Shown here one piece after another: positions 22,850 to 34,940 of a stretch of 64,000 bases of DNA. Made by a program: the position numbers and the translations under genes. The stretch spans positions 19,308,603 through 19,372,602 of the forward strand of contig CM063112.1 of assembly GCA_031841125.1 (NCBI GenBank), in the 5' to 3' direction. This stretch comes from Acanthococcus lagerstroemiae. Taxonomy: Eukaryota > Arthropoda > Insecta > Hemiptera > Eriococcidae. The notes under the pieces were generated by a model, which searched no databases, was not told where the DNA came from, and saw only the letters and a program-made list of their open reading frames with translations. Numbering within the stretch: the first letter of the stretch is position 1; each line of letters begins with the position of its first letter.

Positions 22850-23835
22850 TTCTCCTTCAAAGAGATCCTAACTGCTTCGAAAATTTGTCACTCTACCGAG
22901 TGGTCGTCCCTGAGATCGCTTTTGTCTTTACGGCAACTATTCTTTCGCCTTCTTTTCCTTCCTACTCTCATTGTATCTTATTATATGCCCACCACATTTC
23001 CATTTCAGTCTTTTGATCGTATAACCGATGTTTTGTAGCCCCGTTTTCTGTCTTATTTCCGAATTTAGCCGTTTGTCTTGTTTTTTTGATCCTTAGTATG
23101 CTCCTCTCTACAGACTTCTGTGTATTTTGTATTCTCCCCAAGTCTTTTTTTATTGAGGACCTAGTTTGGGCGCCGTGTATTAGGACTGGTGGATGCAGCT
23201 ATTCCGAATTGCAGATTTTGTGTTTTGTGGCATTTTAACACGTCTTTCAAACCCCAATATTTTTTCCATCCCTTCTTTATCCTAGTTTTTAGTTTTTCTC
23301 TTCCTTATTATTAAAGGATACAATTTGTCCCAGGTAAATCAATTCGTCTTCTCATTGCACTCAGTCCCTTCTATTTCCACTTTTTCTTTCTTTTTATTCG
23401 AAACAATCTTCCAGCCCTGTCTTTGTGCTTTCTTCCGAGAGCTCTGCCCTGAGTTCTTCGATTTCTGCTTTTGGACTACAAAGAATTACGACATCGTCGA
23501 CGAATGTGAGAGTTTTCAAGAATTCCTCATTGATTTTAATCCCTCTTCCCAATGTAAGTTCCGGAAAATCTCCTCGAGTGTCCAACTAAGTAAATTAGGG
23601 GAAAACGATCACCCTGCCTGGTACCCATTTCAATTTTAAATTCATCCCGCTTCCTGTCTAGAGTTATATGGGCTTCGGCATTTTGGTATAGATTTTTTAT
23701 TGCTTTTATATATTTTTGGTCCACTCACTGTTTCCGGAGGGCTTCCTACAAAAGCCTATGTTGAATGGAACGGAATGCTTTTCTTAAGTCCATAAACAGC
23801 AAGTAAATACTCAAGTTATATTCGTTAGCCTTAGT
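22850..23835 (-). pseudogene. RTE relic B, reverse transcriptase and C-terminal region
   Basis: The minus strand carries, in order but in changing frames, LFMDLRKAFRSIQHR (catalytic block A region), DQKYIKAIKNLYQNAEAHI, FKIEMGTRQGDRFPL (block B), LKTLTFVDDVVILCSPKAE (the catalytic x-DD block), and near 23090-23130 SVERSILRIKKTRQT, which matches RSMERSMLGIKKSDK of the 32-kb element. These are the core motifs of RTE reverse transcriptase, which copies element RNA into DNA at the nicked target. Several frameshifts make it non-functional. The right edge near 22850 is uncertain. Confidence 0.82.
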
Positions 23836-24569
23836 TGATTTATGATGAAGATTTGGTCCAAGTTTCGAGAGAGCAACATCTAGAAAATGTAGAGAAACTC
23901 ATAACAGAATTGGGTCAGAAATCTTAGTCAGTAAAATTTTGAACATTTTTGATAAGTCGAAAGAAATGAGTGGCAAGTATAATTTTTACTCCGACATTTT
24001 ATTATGAAAATTTATACTTGTATACCTAGTACAAGTTTGTAATATTCAAGATAGTTGTCAATTAAATTTTTGAATAAAAATAATAATAGACGTTATTTAA
24101 AAAAAAAATTGACTGCGTTAAATTTGTATGCCAGATTACTGGAATAAATTTGCCGATTATAGAAAGATATTTGCCGATCACTGGTACAAGTCAAAATTAA
24201 ACACAGTGCTGCTCGTGAAATTTCCTGTTGAACTCAATATTTTGCTTAGCATTTACGATTATTGGTGCAACTATACGTTACGTTATACACCAAAACCCGT
24301 AATTATTAGGTTTAATTAGATTTAATTTTTGTTTCAATTTTTCTGTAAGTATATGTATTACTCGATATATACTATTATGTTTTTGAGGAATTATTCTTCT
24401 GTGAATGCATTCCATCCCGCAGATCTATCGAAATTTCACACCTTCACTAGCAGAATAACTGAATCATTACAGTGTCTTCTCCCCCACTCTGACGTCATGC
24501 GAGGATTTTATATTTGCTTCATACTGTACGGTTAAGGCGGGTCTATGAGGTACTACATGGTTGAAGGTT
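23836..24569. other. No gene recognised (between the two parts of RTE relic B)
   Basis: A very AT-rich stretch with an open frame of 63 codons (24128-24319) that lacks a recognisable motif. By position it should contain decayed endonuclease C-terminus and linker sequence of relic B, but no match could be made by eye. Confidence 0.4.
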
Positions 24570-25040
24570 AAACCAGCTGCAGGACCCCATTGGTACCTAG
24601 GACCACCTTTGTACCAAGTACTCTACTTCCGTTTTTCCTTTTATATAAGCCTTCCCCTTCCTCCTGACCTCTGAAATCCCCACGATATCCCACTTGAAGT
24701 TGGCTAACACGTTCCCAAGTTCGAGCAATTGGCCTCCACTAGCTAGCCCCTGACAGTTTTTGTATAGAACATTATTTATTTCTGTAAATCCAAATTTTGT
24801 CGTTTTAATGTTTTTTTTATTTTTTGCATGCTCTGGGGGAATGCGCTTTTCCGCAAATTTGTTGGGTTTGGGTTGTCATGGGATGGTGCTTTTCTGTAGT
24901 AATGGGTCCTGTTCAGGGGAGCATAATCCAAAAAAGGGGGTATTTTGCTATGGGGTGACGATTTATTGTGGAATACGTGCCCCACGGTGTCCACCTTCCG
25001 GCTTAGGGCCGTTACTCGTTTTTTATTCGCATCATACAAA
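24570..25040 (-). pseudogene. RTE relic B, endonuclease N-terminal fragment
   Basis: The minus strand near 24590-24760 reads NCQGLASGGQLLELGNVL then NFKWDIVGISEVRRKGKAYI. This aligns with NCRGLANEDRLVELEEAL and KVKWDILGLSETRRKGEGLI at the start of the endonuclease of the 34-kb element. The block includes the metal-binding Glu of the SE(V/T)RRKG motif. Upstream (to about 25040) an 87-codon Lys-rich minus-strand frame may be the 5' region of the same element. It is colinear with the reverse transcriptase fragment at 22850-23835. Confidence 0.78.
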
Positions 25041-27415
25041 ATCTTCCAAGTTTCATCTCTACGTTATTTTTTGTATTTTTAGCCAAATTTTGGAGTATTT
25101 ACTGAACTACTACTCAGTTTTCAGCTTTAAGACTTGAGCCCGTCTCCCACTTCTGAAGGTCTATTTGTGCTTCGAGTATCTCGCCATGTTCACATCGATT
25201 GTTGAAAGCAAACTTCTTCATTGTTATGTAGCCTTTTAACGTTTGCTCCTACTGCACTAGATCTGCGGCAGCATTAAGCTATCGGCAGGGTAAAAATGCT
25301 CTGTAATAACGAAGTAGGTACCACTGTTTCAGCCCGGGTTCTGACAGTTCAAATGACAGAGAGAAACCTCTCCACCTTTTTACGATACGTCTTCTTTTGT
25401 TCGACAACTTTCAAAGCAGATTTATCAAATCGCGACTATAACAGAATTCAGGAACGAAGAAAATGAAGAGCATATTTTTCAACCGTGAATTGACAGTAAC
25501 GTCTTTATTTGAAAATCGTTTAGCCGGAGTTCGAGGCTCGAGGACGCCACCAAGAAAATGTAAATATGTCGCATTCCTCGCGAGCTAGACGGGCGAGATA
25601 TCAACCCTTCTCATCATGTATCAACAATGCAAACTGTCAAAATTGAACTTAATTAGAAAAGCCACCTATATAACTCGTTCGGTCCGAACGCTGAAAAGTT
25701 TTCCAATTGAAAACCTGCTCGTATTTTCGTCTATCGTTTTCGCTCCGTCAGCGTGCGAGTATTTCTGTTCGAATTTTATTGCGTTACGAAAAGGTGAGAG
25801 AAGTTTGGAAATGTTTATTTAACTCATCGAAAATACTCATCTCAGGGTATTCACAATTTAAAACTTTTTCCTTACGTTTGGTAAGCAACACGTTGCTCGA
25901 AGATGTAACGCGAAAATCCGCTCTATGACTGATTAGGCCCAGATGTGCCCATTTCTGTTTTATGGTTTCATGGACGCTTCTCTACAGATTGAAAATTAAG
26001 AATACATGTTCGAAGGTCGAACGTTCGACTGCGGTCCAAGGTACTTCGAGCTGTTTCTTTTCTCAAGTATGCACATGTCAGAGAACGGCCGGTTAGTTTC
26101 ACGGGGATATTTTACATCTTTGTACTCTCATTTCGAAGATACAAGGTGAAAATAATACTCCCACTAGACGCATAGGCGCAAATAGGGGAGCGGGGTTTAT
26201 CCCTCAATCCTCTGAAAGACCCCCCCCCCTCCTCCAAAAGAACTGAAAAACCATAAGAGCAAAGAATTTTTAGCATTATTTCGATACTTATCAGTCCCCT
26301 TCCACTCCAAGTCAGCTAATTGTGCTTATGATTAGACGTCTTGAATTACGTAGGATACTTTTCAAGAAATTTGTTGTTTGCAACGCTCGAGAATGACTTT
26401 GGGGCTTATCCTCATATTAACCTTCACCTTTATTCACGTCCTTGTAGTAAGATTGTCAACTTCAAACTTTCAAACATTCTTGCTCGCAAGCTACTCACTT
26501 TCCATCGAAGCCATGTAACCCCCCCCCCCTCCCTTGGAAAACACACAATGACACCCAGGAAAGATCGTTTGTACGAATTATGTGTAAGTTCACCACAATG
26601 AATTTTTCATTTCTATCAGTAGAAAAGCAACAGATTTTCTTTTCATTTGCACACTAATTCGATTTTTACGAACTCTGTATTATGACTAATATCCACACAT
26701 TTTCAAGTGAAACATTTCTTCAGCTTTCCAATAAAAATCGTACATCGTGCAAATACACAACTTGAAATTTTTCAAAATCATTCACTTTTTCAGTTAATAA
26801 AATCTGGTTAGTATCTGAAACATTTTAGGTATTTTTTTGAAATTAACATTCACTCAATAAAGAATAGAAAATTTAAAGATATTTGTAATCATGAATTAAG
26901 ACTAACAATCATGATCAAAATTGGTAAAATAAATCTTAAACATGTACAAAGATTTTTTGATACTTATCGCATCAAATTCAAGCCACATCAGTTTTGCCCA
27001 TTTCAAGTCTAAAATTTTGATTTATTGGTCCCATATTATTGAGCTCAAATCTGAAATCTTATGAGTTACTCCGAACTAACATAAAACTTCGCTGAAAGAT
27101 AGTAATATGAATGAATCGGAAAGTGTTTTAATCAGAACTGTTTATCTCTTCACAAAAAAAGGTCATAACCACATCTTCCGGTTTCTGCTTATAAGATTTT
27201 TTAAGACTCATAAGTCTCTCGTATGAAGCTAAGTCATCGTTTAGAATATTTTATAATTTCCAACACTCCCCTTTCATCTCGTGACCAGTTTAATAAATTT
27301 TCTTACCTACATGATATAGTGACTGAGTGGGTACGAAGGAGAGAAACATGGAGTTTTGAAGGATTTAGAGAATCTCAACGTTCATCATAATACTATTTAG
27401 TTTTCTCTCCAGAAG
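25041..27415. other. No gene recognised
   Basis: About 25140-26160 is CpG-richer and looks like single-copy host DNA; 26160-27415 is AT-rich with poly-C runs at about 26220 and 26520 that often accompany MITE ends. Open frames of up to 86 codons lack recognisable domains. Confidence 0.4.
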
Positions 27416-27419
27416 AAAA

Positions 27420-28290
27420 GAAGAGTAGTCCTCGAGAGCTACAATTCTTTAATCATTAATGCTCATGTAAGTGTCTTTTAGACTTCCTCAATATCTCAAC
27501 ATTGTTTTAAATTCTTTTAGGCTTTCCCAAACTTGAGTAAGACTTTAAAACAGTTCTAAACTAGCATACGACTCTTCATGACTCTTCCAAGATTTTCAGT
27601 ATATGATCAAAACTCTTTAGAATTCATGAGGCTTTTTAAGACTCCTGACTGGGAGGATCTTTAAAACTAGCTCAAACATGCTCACTTAAAACTCTCTCCA
27701 ACTTATTTCAGATTTTTCAAAGCGTCGGTTCAAAACTCACGGACTATTCAAAACTAATTTAAGACGTCATACCGCTTTTCCAGAAATTTCATTAAAACTC
27801 TTCAAGACTGGATTAAGTCTTATACACATTTTTTAATGCTTATTCAAGAAAGTAGGCGCCCTTTAGGGCTTTCCCAAGCTTTCTGAAAATTTGCTATGCC
27901 TATTTAAGAACTGTGTAACACTTTATGACTCTTCCAGACTTGCAAACGACTCTTTAAGATTCTTCCACGATTGATTCGGATTCTTGAAGGCTTGACTACG
28001 ACTTTTCAAGATTTTTCGAGATTTGAAACCCTTTCAAAACGCATGTAAGAGCCCGAAAAACTTATTTAAGGTTTAATAAGATTCTTCTAACCTGACATAA
28101 GGCTCACTACGACTTTTGAAGATTGGTCTTCGTCTTCAGGACTTTTTCACATTTCTTTAGAATTTTTTTAAATTCGCCTAATTCTGGCAAGCTGGTTTGA
28201 TGGCTGGCAAGATTTTTACAACGTGGTTTCAATCTTTCTCTCTTAGAGGAGTAATTACCCCCATTGCCTCTCCCGTATCAGCGCCTAGAC
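27420..28290 (+). repeat. Degenerate GACT-rich tandem repeat, locus 2
   Basis: This is a second copy of the element at 9740-10490. It begins with ttttctctccagaagaaaagaag and 'aatgctcatgtaag', continues with degenerate AAGACT / CTTTAAGACT units, and ends near 'cccccattgcctctcccgta' and 'gggatac'. It is non-coding. The shared flanks show that the whole unit, not only the short repeat, was duplicated or transposed. Confidence 0.58.
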
Positions 28291-30454
28291 GGGATACTGA
28301 GAAAATTATATTCGTACTCTCAGGGCCCCGAAATTCTTGCAACAAAATGGAAATGTTCGCAGGCAATCAATCTCGAACTGATTACCAATACAATAGCGAA
28401 ACTAACTTCGCCGATTGTAACGTTAATTAAGATTCTTCGTTATCTACTTATTAACTACAAACGACCTTTCATCTTCAGCCTGCTCTAATCCTCCGGTATA
28501 TCTTCTTATAATAGCCTGTCGCTGGTCAGCAGTGGGCTGAAGTTTCCACAACTGTACAACTTGTGACCGGTATAACAAAAGGCAATCGTTGCTAAGTTTG
28601 TAAGCATACATACTCCCTCACCACACAGGCAGATGAGGATGTAGATTAACAAAAAAGAAAATGGCCGACGTGCCAAAACTTTGCAAACTTGTAAGGGTCT
28701 CGTTTCTTGGTCGAACACGTATTAAAATCTCGTATTTCAGTGAAAAACTTGTCAACAAGTTCCATCAACACTCGCTTGCTTCCAAGTAACCACAACTAAA
28801 AATATGAAATCGTTATTAAGGTTTTCAATGGCGGCTTCAAACGCAGATTATTTAAAACAGTCGTCTCTGCTGCGGTGGTAATTAAAAGGTCGTCGAGTAA
28901 AGCGAGCGCCGGTTCCTTTTCGAGGGGGAAAAAGATACAAAAATTTTCGAAATTGCCAGAAAGAAAAATATTAAAATGGAATGTCGCTTCATTAGTATGT
29001 GAAAGAGAGAAGGGACACACAATGAGCGAGCTGCTTCCTTAATTACCAGAAATATATTTCTTCGTTTCGCAATTCTCGCCTAAATATTTTGAGAATTCTC
29101 GCTCTTCTCCAGATGCTGGAGTTTTAAAGATAAAGTCCTTTGCGTTCCGTTTTTTCTTCTTCAATTTCTTCACGGTTTATGCGTAGCCTCGGAACGCGTT
29201 GTTTATAAGCTCGAAAATACATTTTCAGATACACGTGATGCCCACCCGTAATCCAACTCGCGATTTACGCAAAAAATGCCAACTCGGGTCATCGAATACA
29301 TAAATATCAAACCCTACATTCCCTCCATCGTTAGAATTAAAAAAAAAAAAAACTTAACGTGTTGGACACTTGAACAGCGCCCAAAAGTTTTTCGGTCGAA
29401 TTAAAATACTTTTCTGGATTATTCACTTTACACGTTAACTGTAAGTGAAAGCTGCTGGTGTAACTGAACAAAGTTTTTTTTTTTTTTTGGGGGGGGGGCG
29501 GAAAGCGTTGGAAAAAGGGCAAGATGGTTTCTACATTATTACTTTGTTGGATTTTGAATAACGAAATGCGAATTAAGCGAAAACGTACCTATACTAAAGA
29601 TTCGCACGACCAAAACTTTCTGTGTTTAACGTTGCGAAGTCAAATTCGGCGACTTTTTCGCGCGCGTTTTGATGAAAATGTAAAAGTTGCCCGGAATTTT
29701 CAATTATTAGACGAGTACACAAGCAGTCGAATAGTTGCGAGCGCGTTTGAATGGTAGAAAGCTGCCTTTTGAACCTCGTAATTGAATTTCGCCATTCTGT
29801 TTTCCTGCTGGCGAGTCGGGCGTTGACAAATTTTTACATTCGTTTGCACTTCGCCCTGCTCTCGAGGCACCCACCTCGAGTACGAGAACTTTCCAGAATT
29901 CGGGCGCCCGTTGATCTTAATCGAGTACGATTAGAAGGACCGTTTTCGACGTTTATAACACCTGTCACTTCGTGCATGAGCTCACAGGTCGAGAGGCGGT
30001 CAGCGTCCATAATTCACCGCCGCCGTAAACGTCTGCCAACGAGCTGAACGCTGAGAATTAGTGCAGTCCGAATAACGACACTCGAAGTCAGTTACCGGGG
30101 TTGGAGAGCGTAGAAAAGCATACCGAGACATTTGGGAAAAGGCGTCGACCCTGCAGACTGCCTCGAAATATGCGATCGTTAGCGGTGTACTCGAGAAAAA
30201 AAAGAAGCTTAGAGCAGCTCCTCGAGCACAATTCGATATTTCCATTGGCAAAAGTTCGCGTGATACTCGCTATTCTTCGCAATGGGTCATGATGAAGAAG
30301 AATTTCCATTTGAGGCGAAACGATTGAAACCCAGTGCACTTTTATCGATGAAGAGTAATGTGAAAGAGAGGTAGGTAAAAAGGAAAGAAACGAACAAGAT
30401 GGATAAAGTATAGAAGATACAAAAGCAGAAATGGTTTTACAAACCAAATAAACT
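28291..30454. other. No gene recognised; CpG-rich host-like DNA at 28.8-30.4 kb
   Basis: Open frames reach 98-137 codons around 29750-30500, but overlapping frames on both strands are equally open, which is expected from the higher GC content. No domain was recognised. A poly-A/T and G-run stretch at 29470-29500 is low complexity. Confidence 0.4.
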
Positions 30455-30660
30455 GTCAACTGGGGTAATATCGGATACTGGTGGTAAAATCGGCCGCTCA
30501 TAATTTCTTTACTGATAACTAGCGCTACTAAAAGTCATGAATGGCCGATACCACCGGCGTCCGATATTATCTCAGTTGACTCTGATAACGATACTAGCGC
30601 TCCTACAAGTCATGAGTGCATGGCCGATATTACATTACCACAGCTGACACAGAAACTAAA
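30455..30660. repeat. Inverted repeat with partial third copy
   Basis: The arm gtcaactggggtaatatcgg (30455) is repeated inverted as ccgatattatctcagttgac, ending at 30580. The spacer 'gataactagcgctactaaaagtcatgaatggccgat' recurs directly in modified form at about 30583-30640 before another 'ggccgatattac'. It is a likely foldback MITE with tandem duplication. No target duplication was defined. Confidence 0.6.
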
Positions 30661-31911
30661 CAAGTCCGAATAAATAAAAAAAATCAAAAATGTAACAAGT
30701 AACTTCGCTACTCGAAGAGGGTCACCAACACGTTCAATTTGCAAAGCTGCAGACTGCAGTCACGCAGCACGATCATTCTATTAACAACAGAAAGGTACTC
30801 TGCGACCAGTTGGAACCAATTCAGTTGGCATCTTAGGACATTGTAATTCTTCATACACTAAAGACAAAGAAGGAATTTAATTTCTGTTCACATAAAGTTT
30901 ACAATTTGAATAAGCATAACTAAGGTTATCAACAATACTATCATCACCTGTTAACTGGCATCCAGTTTTGAGAACATCGGAAGTACATTTTTTGTTGGTC
31001 ATAAGTAGGTACATACTTAAGCATTGATATAGAATGACCAAAAAACAGAAAAACAATCTATCGCAACTTATACGTCCTCAGGATAAATATCTTCCCCATA
31101 TTCAACAGCAGGCTACAAAATTTGATTTCGATTCGCTTGTTGCTTGATAAATTTGTAGTCTTTGTTGTAGTATTTCTCCTCGATGCTTATTGCAATATCA
31201 ATCTTGCTTCTGGTATTCTGATCTACATTTATAAACTCTCTGTGCATCATATACTGAGTAAGGCTTTATCCTGTACTTGTTCACTAGCTAATTGCTCATT
31301 TGCCTCATCACACATTCCCATCACTGTCACAGAGGATAACACCATTGTTTTGAACCACAAAAGCTAGGCTTCATCCCTTGAAACCTGAAATAGAATACCA
31401 AAATTACCATTATTACTTTTACTATATTTATGAGACATAATTCACATCGCATTATTCCTTGGAAAATTTACTGATAAGAGTACCATAAAAAGTTGGATCT
31501 ACCTAGTTTGATTCAAAGAAATTCTACACTAATTAAACTGGGAACCCATTGGGATTTAAACTTAAGAGTTTCACGTGTTGGCAGCCCTGCGATATGTGTG
31601 AGTGATCACGGACGATTTACCGTAAGCGTGTAGCAAACTTCAAATATCATTAAGTCGATTAGAAATTCACTTTCAAAGAAAATTTGTCCTAAATTCGACT
31701 GCATCATCACCAAAAAATTAAATTATAATCAGTTCTACTGGCAGAATAATTTTTACTCGGTTTTTTACCCTACTGAAGATAGCAGCGTTTCTATTTGAAA
31801 GTGCACATGATCACTCACTCATTTCACCCGCTAACACCCGCGCAGGTAATTTTGCAGCGCGCTCTAGTGCAGGTTTAAATCCCAATTTCATACATTAACA
31901 AACGACACACT
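30661..31911. other. No gene recognised
   Basis: AT-rich sequence containing an 81-codon frame (31122-31367) with a hydrophobic start but no known domain. This is the left flank of the full-length RTE insertion. Confidence 0.4.
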
Positions 31912-31923
31912 TACCTCTTCTAA

Positions 31924-31950
31924 TCAATCAATCAATCAATAGCCTTTATT
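31924..31950 (-). terminator. RTE 3' end: polyadenylation-type signal and tandem-repeat tail
   Basis: On the minus strand AATAAA (31945-31950) is followed within a few bases by four ATTG units that run up to the target duplication. RTE elements characteristically end in short tandem repeats rather than poly-A. Confidence 0.8.
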
Positions 31951-32066
31951 ATACGGTATGAGGTACATAATTACAAATAAATGGTACTTTATCAAAAGAA
32001 AACAAAAGAAGCGATATTGTATAGTAAATTACAAAGTAAAAGTAACTAAAATCTTCCTTTGTTGAT

Positions 32067-33056
32067 TTATGCCTCATACCGAGCCCCCATATCGCGGGCA
32101 TAGGCCTCCCCCACTTTGTGCCACATGTTTCGATTTTGTGCCACTCTTTGCCAAGGTAAACCCACCCTTCCTATTATTTCCCCTACCCAGCTGGTATTAG
32201 GTCTACCCGGTCTCCTTGTATTGTCGTATGGGACCCAAAACGTGACCCTTCTACACCATCTTTTTTCGTCCATCCTCGCTAGATGTCCTGCGTATTTCAT
32301 TTTGAGTAATTTGATTGTCCTAATTATTCCTTTACATTTTGTTTCTCCACGAATTATATTGTTTCTAATTTTATCCGATTTTTTGATCCCTAACATACTT
32401 CTTTCCATGCTTCTTTGAGTAGTTACTAAGCGTTCCGTTTGAGCTGCCGTGAGAGACCATGTTTGTGCCCCATACGACATAATAGGCATGATACATGCTT
32501 CTAGCATTCTTGCTTTTGAATAGATGTTCATATTACTTTTGAAAATTGTTCTCAGCGACCAGTACCCTTTCCAAGCTTGGCTAATTCTCTTTTCGATCTC
32601 TTTACCCATTTTATCGTGGAATGAGATAATTTGTCCCAGATAGGTATATTCTGTGACCTGCTCCAAGATTACACTCTCAGCTACAATTTTAACCTCCTTG
32701 GTGTTGCTCATTACCTTTGTTTTTGAAATATTTATCTCTAAGCCTGCCTTCTTGCTTTCTATTATCAGCCCACCGAGCATTCCTTGTAGTTCTCCCCTGT
32801 CCCCACTTATTAATACAATATCGTCCGCGAATCTTAAGTGGTTTAGTTTTTGTCCATTAATTTTGACCCCTTTTTCCTCCCAGTTTAATTTTCTAAATAT
32901 GTGTTCCAAAAGTGCATTGAATAAATATGGGGACAGGGGGTCACCTTGTTTCACGCCTCGTTCTATTTCAAATGATGGCCCTGCTCTGTCCATATTCACA
33001 CATGCTTTCGAGCCCATATAAAATTTTTCCAGAATTTTTATAATATTTTTATTCAC
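32067..33056 (-). pseudogene. RTE reverse transcriptase, C-terminal half and tail domain
   Basis: In the same frame as the two segments upstream. It contains IERGVKQGDPLSPYLFN (block B), LRFADDIVLISGDRGEL (the catalytic FADD), LEINISKTKVMS, YTYLGQIIS, then SMERSMLGIKKSDKIRN, MKYAGHLARMDEKRW, TRRPGRPNTSWVGEI and NMWHKVGEAYARDMG before the natural stop at 32067. The C-terminal series of GHLAR, RRPGRP and GEAYARD-like blocks is the hallmark tail of RTE elements. Length and motif order are complete. Confidence 0.92.
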
Positions 33057-33089
33057 CCCTTGCTCATCCAGCGCCTCCCATAAATAATT

Positions 33090-33980
33090 TCAATCTACCG
33101 TGTCAAAAGCTTTGCAAAAGTCTACGAAAATCAGGTTAACTTCCAATTGGTACGAGTTTGCTTTTTCAATAATTTGGTTTATTGTGTGAATATGGTCAGA
33201 TGTTGCATATCCTTTGCGAAAGCCAGCTTGCTCGACTGGCTGAGCGCTATCCAGCTGTGAATAGATTCGATTTTTGATTATTTTCATGAATGCTTTACTA
33301 ATGTTAGAGGAAAGGCTAATTGGCCGATAGTTGTTTATTTGATTTTTATCACCTTTCTTGTGTATTAAAATGATTTCTGCCTCCTTCCACTGACTTGGGA
33401 TTGTTCCCTCCTCTAGTATTCTGTTGAATACAATAGTTAGAGGGCCAATCAGAGCTTCTGAGAATTCCTTCAAGGTACTATTTTGAATTCCATCAGGACC
33501 TGGTGCCTTACCAATTTTCAGATTTTTCAGTACTATTTCAACTTCATGATTTAGAATTGCTAGAATTGGTTCGTCTACCTGTCGCTCTTCCTCACTGTCT
33601 GTGTTATTATTAATTGATCTCCCTTCTGGGAGGCTATAAAGTTCCTTATAGAATTCTGTGGCAACTTGTATAATTTCCGCCCTATTCGTTACCTTTCTGT
33701 CTTTTTTGTTTTTTAGATCAATTGTCAGTTGTTTGCCATAGCAGAGTTCTTTTTTCAATTTTTTGGTGGACCATGAGTTTTCTATAATTTCTTGGACTTT
33801 CTTATTCTCAAATTTCCTACAATCGTTTTTAATAGCTTTTTTAGTTACTTTTTGGATTTCCATCCATTCGATTTTTTGTGTGAAGGACCTATTTTTTATC
33901 TTTCTTAACTGTTCTCTCTTTTCTATAAGATTTTTTGTTTCTAGCGAGATTTTATCATTTGTATTTTCTTTGATTTTCAT
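33090..33980 (-). pseudogene. RTE reverse transcriptase, N-terminal half
   Basis: This is the continuation, in the same frame, of the endonuclease segment. A Lys/Glu-rich linker is followed by LKIGKAPGPDGIQNS, WKEAEIILIHKKGDK, NNYRPISLSS, EQAGFRKGYATSDHIH and FVDFCKAFDTVD (block A with the first catalytic Asp). These are diagnostic of RTE/BovB-type reverse transcriptases. The frame is closed by a TGA at 33090-33092, directly after FDTVD, and the homologous sequence carries on in the same frame on the other side (NYLWEALDEQGV). The TGA is therefore a second nonsense codon, not a natural end. Confidence 0.9.
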
Positions 33981-33992
33981 TTTACCAAATTT

Positions 33993-34940
33993 TTAAAGGG
34001 TATTTTCGATGTTACCTACTAGCAGGTTGTATGCCTCCTGCACCCCTAGGTCTTGATTTTCTGTCTTCCATTTTTCTAATTCTTTGCAGAGAGATGTATT
34101 CGCATCACGTTTTTTATATTCAGGTATTATTACTCTATTCATTCGGAATTTTTGTGTATTTGCATAATTAAGTCTTTTGGGCTTTATAGGCAACTGGAGT
34201 GAGCATCTGCCTACTCTATGATCGGAGGAGAATTCAAATTTTGACAATACACTATAATCTTTTACTACCGTTAGGTTGTTAATCAAGCAAAAGTCTATTT
34301 CGTTTTTAGATTTTTCATTTGGAGCGATCCAAGTCCATTTTCTTGCTTTTCTTTTTTTGAAGTATGTATTTGTAATTTTCATATTGTTTGTTTGGGCAAA
34401 TTCTACTAATCTGTCACCTCCTGTGTTTCTTTCACCAAGGCCATGGGTACTTACGCTTGTCTCTCCCACCTTATTTGCTCCTACTTTGGCATTGAAGTCC
34501 CCCATAATTATTGTGTAGAATTCCGCCTCATTCTCCAAAGTATTTTGCAATACGAAATAAAAATGATTTTTTTCCTCGTCTGTGGCAGCTGAGGTGGGGG
34601 CATAGCATTGGATTATTGACAAGTTGATTTTTTTGCCAATTGACATTTTCAGAACCGCTATTCTGTCATTAATCGTTTTTATATCCTGGATATTAGACCA
34701 GCTATTTTTATTAATGAGAAAACCTACCCCTTTTTGCCCTTTTGTTTCGCCGAAAAAGTAGAAATAATTCCCCGATTTTCTTTGTATCAGCCCCTCCCCC
34801 TTCCGTCTTGTTTCAGAGAGCCCCAAAATATCCCATTTTACCTTGGCAAGGGCTTCCTCTAGCTCTACGAGTCTATCCTCGTTAGCTAGACCTCTGCAGT
34901 TATAATTTAGAATGTTTAAACCGAAAAAATGTTTCCCCAT
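33993..34940 (-). pseudogene. RTE endonuclease (APE-type) domain
   Basis: The frame is open upstream to 34982, but the first ATG is at 34940 and gives MGKHFFGLNILNYNCRGL, so that start is preferred. Motifs in order are NYNCRGL, LGLSETRRKG (metal-binding Glu), the Y-A-P block IIQCYAPTSA, IIMGDFNAKVG, KWTWIAPN, KNEIDFCL and SSDHR, with the catalytic His near the end. All key residues of the apurinic-type endonuclease are present. The enzyme nicks target DNA for target-primed reverse transcription. The frame ends at a TAA (33993-33995). Beyond it the same frame continues for five codons into the reverse transcriptase part, so this TAA is best read as a nonsense mutation within one polyprotein. 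Confidence 0.9.

Noticed and set aside
30088..30501. 137-codon minus-strand frame
   Set aside because: It runs through the start of an inverted repeat, and other frames here are equally open; no recognisable protein.
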